64,000 nucleotides of DNA from Neocallimastix lanati (nom. inval.) (taxonomy: Eukaryota; Neocallimastigomycota; Neocallimastigomycetes; Neocallimastigales; Neocallimastigaceae), in the NCBI GenBank assembly GCA_016946835.1, contig JACVTC010000014.1:325001-389000 (forward strand), written 5' to 3'. The notes below the pieces were generated by a model. That model saw only the letters and a program-made list of their open reading frames with translations, did no database searches and had not been told where the DNA came from. The position numbers and the translations under genes are program-made. Shown in pieces: positions 59,006 to 64,000 of the stretch (its first letter is position 1; every line of letters begins with the position of its first letter).

Positions 59006-62000
59006 TATAATAATTTATAATTTGATGTAAACTGTTTCAAACATAAAATTATAATAATTATAATGAATTAAAATCAATTAAATTTCAATATTAAAATTTT
59101 TCATATTTTTATTCTCATTTCAGTAATGAAAGCTTCTGAATTACTTCTTCATTCAGCAGAATCATTAAAACAAGATACAAAAAGTAAAGAAGGTCGAGAT
59201 GTTCTTGTAATTGCTATTCAAAGTATATTATCTGGTATTACGAATGTCTTAGATATCTATGATGAGACTGAAATTCGAAAAATTAAAGCAATATCCAAAC
59301 ATATTTGTGATCTTATTGATACAACTAATCAGGAAAAATCAGTTCAGGATTCAATTTCTTTATTACGACAACTTTCTCAATGTTCTATGGCTCTAACCAC
59401 ACAAGTAAGTAATAGAATACCAGAACTTTTATCTCAGCGAACTCAATTACGTTTACGTATATCAGTTGATACTATATCAAAAATTACTCCATTACTTTTA
59501 AATTCATATAAAGCAGAACTTAAAAATTTTGATTCAAATAGTATTACTATTTCAGAAAGTATAATATATAATATTTTAAAGAGAACCTGCCAAGATATTG
59601 ATAAAATAGTCAGTGATAGTGTGCCAGAAAAAATAGAAATTTCAAAAGTAAATTTAAAATCTTCTTCAATCTTATTTTCTTTTTTCTTTTTTTTTTTTAA
59701 ACTATATATAATCAAATAAAAACTTTTTATTTACTATTATTATTATTTTTTTTTATACTTAAATAAAAACATGTAATAAGGGAGGTGTATTGACACAAAT
59801 GATAGATAATGTTAATAATTGTCAATATATATTTCAACAATTGTATTCTAAAAAGAAATATAAAGATGCTTTTGATCTATTAGAAAAGTATCTTTCTAGT
59901 TATAATTCTGTTTTAAGTTATATTCAAGGTAAAATTACAATGAAATAACATATTATTTATTTATTTATTATTAATATGATATGTTGTATTAATTTTATAT
60001 GGATATATATTAAGATCATCTTCCAATTATATACGATCCAAATCAAAAACAAAATATTAGTTCAACAATTGGATTATTGAAAAGAAAAGAAATTGATTTT
60101 AAAGAACAAATTAAAAATTGTCAAGATAATAATTATCCATATTCATTAAGAAATCAATTAGTTGCTGAATTAGATTATCGTACTGAATATCTTCTATATC
60201 TTAAAGATTTATTTAATAAATGTGTGATATCATCTATTGTCGTTATTTCAAATGAAATATCAAATCATACCAATATAGATTCTATCTTTGGAAATTTTGT
60301 TAGTAATGCAAAAGCAGGAACTTTGAAAGAAGCCATATTACAGCCATATCATAAACAACAAATTCAAATGTTTATTCAAAGTCAAAAAGAAATGAAATCT
60401 ATAAAAAAATATAATAATAATAATAATAATGATAATAATATCATTAATAATAATGAAGATGAGAATGAAAATGAGAGTGAATCAATTGTGGAATTAATAA
60501 ATAAAATGGATAAATCAATACCAAGCATAACAGAAAAAGAAAGTTGTACCTTAGTTTATGCTTTAAATACTTATAAAAATCAATTTATATTTATATTAGA
60601 ACGGGTTGTAAATTTATTATCTAATGAAAATTTACAAACACATAAGGATGTTATTTTTAAAAAGATTAGTATTATTGGTCAATTCTATCCACTTCTTTTA
60701 AATACTAGTTACACTGTTTGCCAAAATCAAGATGATCATAATTTTAGTTTATTTTATGAAGATATCATAAGTACTTGGGAGCATTTTGTGAATGATGTTA
60801 AATCATATATTATTAATCAAGAAGGTGTATTTTCCATGAAGGATCTCCTGGATAGTTCAAGTATGAATATATTTTAAATATTATTTATTATGCATAATTA
60901 AATACATATTTTTATTAATTTATTTATTTATAATACTTATTAAATATTTATTATATTTAATTATATATATATAAAAAATATATATTTATTTACTAGGTTT
61001 AAATATTAATGGACATATTAAAGCACTCTGTAAAAATGAAGATATGGAAGATTTACCTTTTGAATATAAATCAATTTTAGCAACAGTAAATCAATTAATT
61101 GATATTTCAAAAAATGAATATATTAATACAGAAGATCATTCTTATCGTGATAAATTAAAAAAATCAATAAAAGAAATTAAAAATGGTATGTTTTTATTAT
61201 ATTTTCTAATTATTATTTAAATAATTATTATTATTATTATTATTATTTATATTTTTAATTTTATTATTATTATTATTATTATTATTTTAACATATATAAT
61301 ATTATATTTATAATATATTATAATTTTTAATTAAATTAACATATGAAATAACATATCTATGTATTTATATATAATTAATAATAAAATAATAATTATATAT
61401 ATTTATTATTATTATTATTAATTAATTAAATTCTTATTTAAATATTGTATATAAAAATAATAAGAAATGAAATTTATTGGAAAAAATATGAATAATCGTG
61501 AGGTTAATGATTCCACACGTAAAACTTTTGAAAAATTTAATGAAGCGATTAGTGCTGGAGATACTTCATTATTAATATCTGATATGACATTTGCTGATCT
61601 TAGTCAAATGCCATTATCATCAGACCAAAGAGATGAATTGGAAAGATTAAAATTTTCTGAAATTAAAAATCGTTTAACAAAATTGAAAAAAGATGTAGAA
61701 ACGTTGGATCAAATTATTCGTATTAATCGTAAATACGGTATTTCCAAAGAACTTCCACCAGTCCCATCTCCTGCAATGAAACGTAGTTCAAAGTCTGATT
61801 ATCTTCTTACACCAAGTCCTTTAACATTAAATAATAGTAAAAATGGACTCAAATCACCTTTATCCCCAAGAACTTCATTATCTCCGTTATCCCCAAGATC
61901 ACCACTTTCACTTGTTACCATGACTCGTCCTCACCTTCGTCAAAATTCCATATCTAGTAACACTAGTTTCAATACAGGTAATTTAAGTTTTATTTATCAA

Positions 62001-62213
62001 TCCCCATTAGCAGATAAAGATACCATTTTACAACCATTAAATAAAGATGAAGCTATCAATAATCCAATTAAAGTAAATATATATATGTATATATATTCTT
62101 TATATAATTATATTAAATAAATTATATACATAAAAAATATATATAGATATAAATATTTTATTATTATTATTTATATTAAATAATTAATTAATTATTCTTA
62201 TTATTCTTGCTAT

Positions 62214-62248
<35 letters not shown>

Positions 62249-63149
62249 TTTTAAAAAATATCTAAATATTAAGACCGCTGCTTATGATCTAAAATTAGCG
62301 GCATCAAAATGGAAACATGAGGATAATCCTTTGATTGATAAAGCTAATGTTATTGCTCAAAAATTAGATGAACTTTCCTATTATAATCAAATTATTCGTA
62401 GTAAACCACAAGCAAAAAAGATGCTAATTCGTACCGCTCAAGAAATGATGGATTGTGTTAAAATTTTAAATTATGCAAAAGAAATTAGTGAAACTTGTAC
62501 AGATAAACGACTTAAATATCAACTTCTTAATACAGTAGAACGTATCAATACCATAGGTCAACAATTAAAGGTTGTAGTTGCCGTTAAATCCGGTGGTCGA
62601 TTTGATATGGATGGTGATAAACAGTTAGTTATTTGTGCTGGTAATTTGGTAGAAGCTATTAAAAGCTTAATTCATGATTCTGAAGCGGCTTGTCTACGTT
62701 CAAATTATATACAAAAAAGACAAGAAGAAGAGGAAAAAGAAGAAGAAAAAGAAAAAGAAGAAGAAGAAGAAAAAGAAGAAGAAGAAGAAGAAGAAGAAGA
62801 AGAAGGAAAAACAGAACAGAAATTACCTAAAGAAAAAGGAAATTTTAAAGAAACTGAAATGGAAAAGGAAGAAAAGATAAAATTAAGTACTGCTAAATTT
62901 ATGGAAAAGGCAATCTCTATAAAGAAAAAGAAAGAACAAGAAAGAATTGAAAAAGAAGAACAAATAAGAAAGGTTATTGAAGATCAAAAAAGAAAAGCCC
63001 AAGAAGAACAAGAACAAATTAATAAAAAAGAACATTTTGATAATTTAGAGGAAGAAATCATTGAATTTGAAGAAAGTGAATTTATACCGACAGATAAAGT
63101 ATTACCTGATGAACTTTTAAACCAAGAAGATGAGGAAACTTATGAATAA
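58615..63149 (+). CDS. vinculin/alpha-catenin family protein
   Basis: Exons 58615-58849, 59124-59647, 59781-59928, 60015-60860, 60997-61185, 61465-62072 and 62274-63149 give 1141 residues against 1066 for animal vinculin. The head domain is recognisable from KKKILTPVVEVISELIILNE and ILQQKMPEGCNE; next come SILSGITNVLDIYDETEIRK, LLHSAESL and long helices of the four-helix-bundle type. A Pro/Ser linker (about 745-800: ELPPVPSPA, LSPRTSLSPLSPRSPLS) separates head and tail as in vinculin. The tail keeps YAKEISETCTDKRLKYQLLN, ERINTIGQQLKVV and the helix with EAACLRS. Vinculin links adhesion complexes to F-actin; the linker normally recruits SH3 and actin regulators. Odd: the tail does not stop at the usual end but runs on for about 140 residues of Glu/Lys-rich helix and an acidic terminus. 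An ATG at 58591 would add eight residues; I chose 58615 because MNTVTKKKILTP fits the family start. Confidence 0.9.
58935..59002. repeat. (TTA)n microsatellite in vinculin intron 1
   Basis: A pure (TTA)n tract of about 65 bases between exons 1 and 2 of the vinculin gene. Confidence 0.85.
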
Positions 63150-63227
63150 AAAATATAGATAAAAAAAATTTTTTTTTAATCATTATTAATAATATTTATT
63201 TTATTTTTTTTATTTTATTTTATTTTA

Positions 63228-63262
<35 letters not shown>

Positions 63263-64000
63263 GTATATATATATATATATATATAATTGAATAGATAATA
63301 ATGAAAGTAAATCATCATAATAGTACCATATATTTAAATTAAATTTTTAGAGATTTAGTTTTTTATTTATTTATTTATTTATTTATTATTTATTTATTAT
63401 TTATTAATTTTGTTTTTTATTGATAAATATTTTAATTCCATTCAACTCTATTAATAAAAAAGAATTAGATACTATTAGAAAAAAAAAATATTAAAAACAA
63501 GAATACTTAATGATAAATTTTAATGTAAAATATAATAAAAAAGAAATGTTTTTTTTTTTTTTTTAAACAAAAATATAATTTTAAAAATTTCAATTTTTTT
63601 TTATTTATTAATAACAATAATATTAATATTAATATTAATATATAATAATAATAATAATAAAAAGAAACATTATATGTACAGATAACAAAGGAAAAAAACT
63701 ATTTATATAAAATATTTTTTTTTTTATAGTACTGTAAGATAAAAAAAAAATTTATAATAAATAGAAGTAAAAATTTTAATTAATATTAAAATAAAATTGA
63801 ATGTAAAAATATATATATAAAAAAAATTTATAATTTTAATTATCTTACTATATACGCCACATTTTTTTATTTTATTTATATATATATTATTCATTTAATA
63901 AAAAAATATATAAAATAAACTTCTTTAATCTGAATGAAATTAAATGTATATTCCCTTTTATAGGTGTAATTAAATAAAAGGCAGTTTTATTACTAATTTA
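63150..64000. other. AT-rich spacer downstream of vinculin
   Basis: T run, A run, (AT)n near 63262-63284 and (TTTA)n near 63360-63405 follow the vinculin stop. No gene is seen up to the window edge. Confidence 0.75.

Overview
The window comes from a eukaryote with an extremely AT-rich genome. Genes are split by short GT-AG introns and separated by long stretches of homopolymers, (TTA)n, (TTTA)n, (TATTT)n and a 7-base TTATTTA repeat. Base composition, microsatellite style, charged or Asn-rich low-complexity protein inserts, and a fungal-type gene set that still includes vinculin point to an anaerobic gut fungus (Neocallimastigomycota, e.g. Neocallimastix, Piromyces or Anaeromyces). A dictyostelid amoeba is the main alternative. 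The organism is inferred; no rRNA or other marker is present.

Layout. 263-1385 (+) is the 3' part of an SR-rich splicing factor resembling CLASRP. 1386-12820 holds no intact gene: it carries minisatellites, microsatellites, a diverged direct-repeat pair, and small islands of higher GC that look like retroelement remains (a non-LTR 3' end and a Ty3/gypsy fragment). 12821-26409 (+) is the centrepiece: a 4289-residue megasynthase made of an alpha-oxoamine synthase (AOS) domain, a reducing polyketide synthase module (KS-AT-DH-ER-KR) and ten acyl carrier proteins in tandem. 26410-32532 is again repeat and relic DNA. 32533-34480 (-) encodes a farnesylatable coiled-coil protein. 38152-42786 (+) encodes an F-box/WD40 protein. 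45390-48462 (+) encodes a LIM-domain protein and 48796-51675 (+) a Rap-GAP; they may be one gene. 52832-55752 (-) encodes a DHHC protein S-acyltransferase. 58615-63149 (+) encodes vinculin. The remainder is AT-rich spacer.

The megasynthase is the most unusual item. A reducing PKS line would build a saturated or partly reduced acyl chain on the ACP array. The only visible enzyme that could release it is the AOS domain, whose family joins an acyl thioester to an amino acid with loss of CO2 to give a 2-amino ketone, the chemistry that starts sphingoid bases. One polypeptide could therefore make a sphingoid-like amino lipid. This is inference from domain content. The eight central ACPs are almost identical at the DNA level.

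The right-hand third groups genes that elsewhere act at membranes and the actin cytoskeleton (LIM, Rap-GAP, DHHC acyltransferase, vinculin, prenylated coiled coil). Several genes contain very small exons (3, 12, 14, 19 and 21 nt) that ordinary gene finders would miss; I rebuilt the exon chains by hand from splice signals, reading frame and family motifs, and every chain closes in frame.
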